Shown piece after piece: positions 11,864 through 11,937 of a stretch of DNA of 11,937 nt (the first letter of the stretch is position 1; each line of letters begins with the position of its first letter). The notes under the pieces were generated by a model, which saw nothing but the letters and a program-made list of their open reading frames with translations, searched no databases and had not been told where the DNA came from. Where the stretch lies: NCBI GenBank assembly GCA_020433835.1, contig JAGRBY010000179.1:1-11937 (forward strand). Reading direction: 5' to 3'. Both the position numbers and the translations under genes were made by a program. The stretch comes from Anaerolineae bacterium (GTDB lineage Bacteria; Chloroflexota; Anaerolineae; 4572-78; J111).

Positions 11864-11931
11864 CACCGCGAAGACGCCAAGTTCGCCAAGTTTTTATAAA
11901 AAATCTTCGTGTTCTTTGCGTCTTTGCGGTT
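11864..11931. repeat. Long imperfect stem-loop repeat (ACCGCGAAGACGC type)
   Basis: Left arm 11864-11890 (CACCGCGAAGACGCCAAG...) and right arm 11905-11931 (...CTTTGCGTCTTTGCGGTT) are 27 bases each and complementary except for about seven positions, around an AT-only loop of T and A runs. It has the look of the very widespread intergenic 'CGCAAAGACGCAAAG' hairpins of environmental genomes (from memory). It lies upstream of the GNAT gene at the window edge; bases 11833-11863 show nothing else. Confidence 0.75.
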
Positions 11932-11937
11932 CAATTA

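Overview
The window looks like a chromosomal segment of an environmental bacterium, most likely a Chloroflexota (Anaerolineae-like) genome. The main hints are Thr-Pro rich linkers in exported proteins, a tungsten-type aldehyde ferredoxin oxidoreductase with a MoaD-like partner, and short hairpin repeats of the kind scattered through environmental genomes. This placement is inferred from protein style only; there is no rRNA or other marker gene. No tRNA, rRNA, CRISPR array, transposase or phage gene was found. The content is ordinary metabolic and transport genes, with some unusual intergenic architecture.

Layout. Bases 2-700 (+) hold the 3' part of an exported protein with a Thr-Pro stalk, a beta-sandwich-like domain and an Asp/Ser tract. 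It converges, with a 2-base gap, on a small degenerate receiver-domain gene (703-1104, -). Bases 1105-1609 are AT-rich and gene-free; they carry a small hairpin, a long imperfect stem-loop repeat, a GTGAC-A-GTCAC palindrome and a good sigma70-type promoter. That promoter drives a tightly packed operon at 1610-4737 (+): a gamma-glutamyltransferase-family enzyme, the two halves of a split ThrE/YjjP-YjjB exporter, and a CPXCG Cys-rich small protein.

Bases 4738-5079 form a complex leader. It has a strong promoter, a 17-bp palindrome, a 27-nt perfect palindrome followed by a T-rich stretch, and a possible 45-codon leader ORF. The AOR-family gene follows (5080-6927, +). It converges across a perfect bidirectional terminator on a two-gene unit (7012-7535, -): a MoaD-like ubiquitin-fold protein ending GGGAL, and an 81-aa partner ending in a free GGG. 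The partner resembles the C-terminal domain of the Thermus MoaD-related protein. AOR enzymes need a tungsten/molybdenum pterin, and MoaD supplies sulfur for pterin dithiolene synthesis, so these genes probably work together.

From 7767 to the end every gene is on the minus strand: a DMT/EamA transporter, a 3' remnant of a 2-oxoacid dehydrogenase E2-type acyltransferase, a TPR lipoprotein, an 85-aa unknown, an 82-bp inverted-repeat element, a 173-aa conserved unknown with a Trp-rich tail, and a phosphinothricin-type GNAT acetyltransferase. The window closes with a second long stem-loop repeat.

The points most worth a second look are the paired glycine tails of the MoaD-like protein and its partner, the AOR leader, the active-site changes in the GGT homologue, and the three kinds of short palindromic elements at gene borders. 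Nothing here is clearly a new defence or mobile system.
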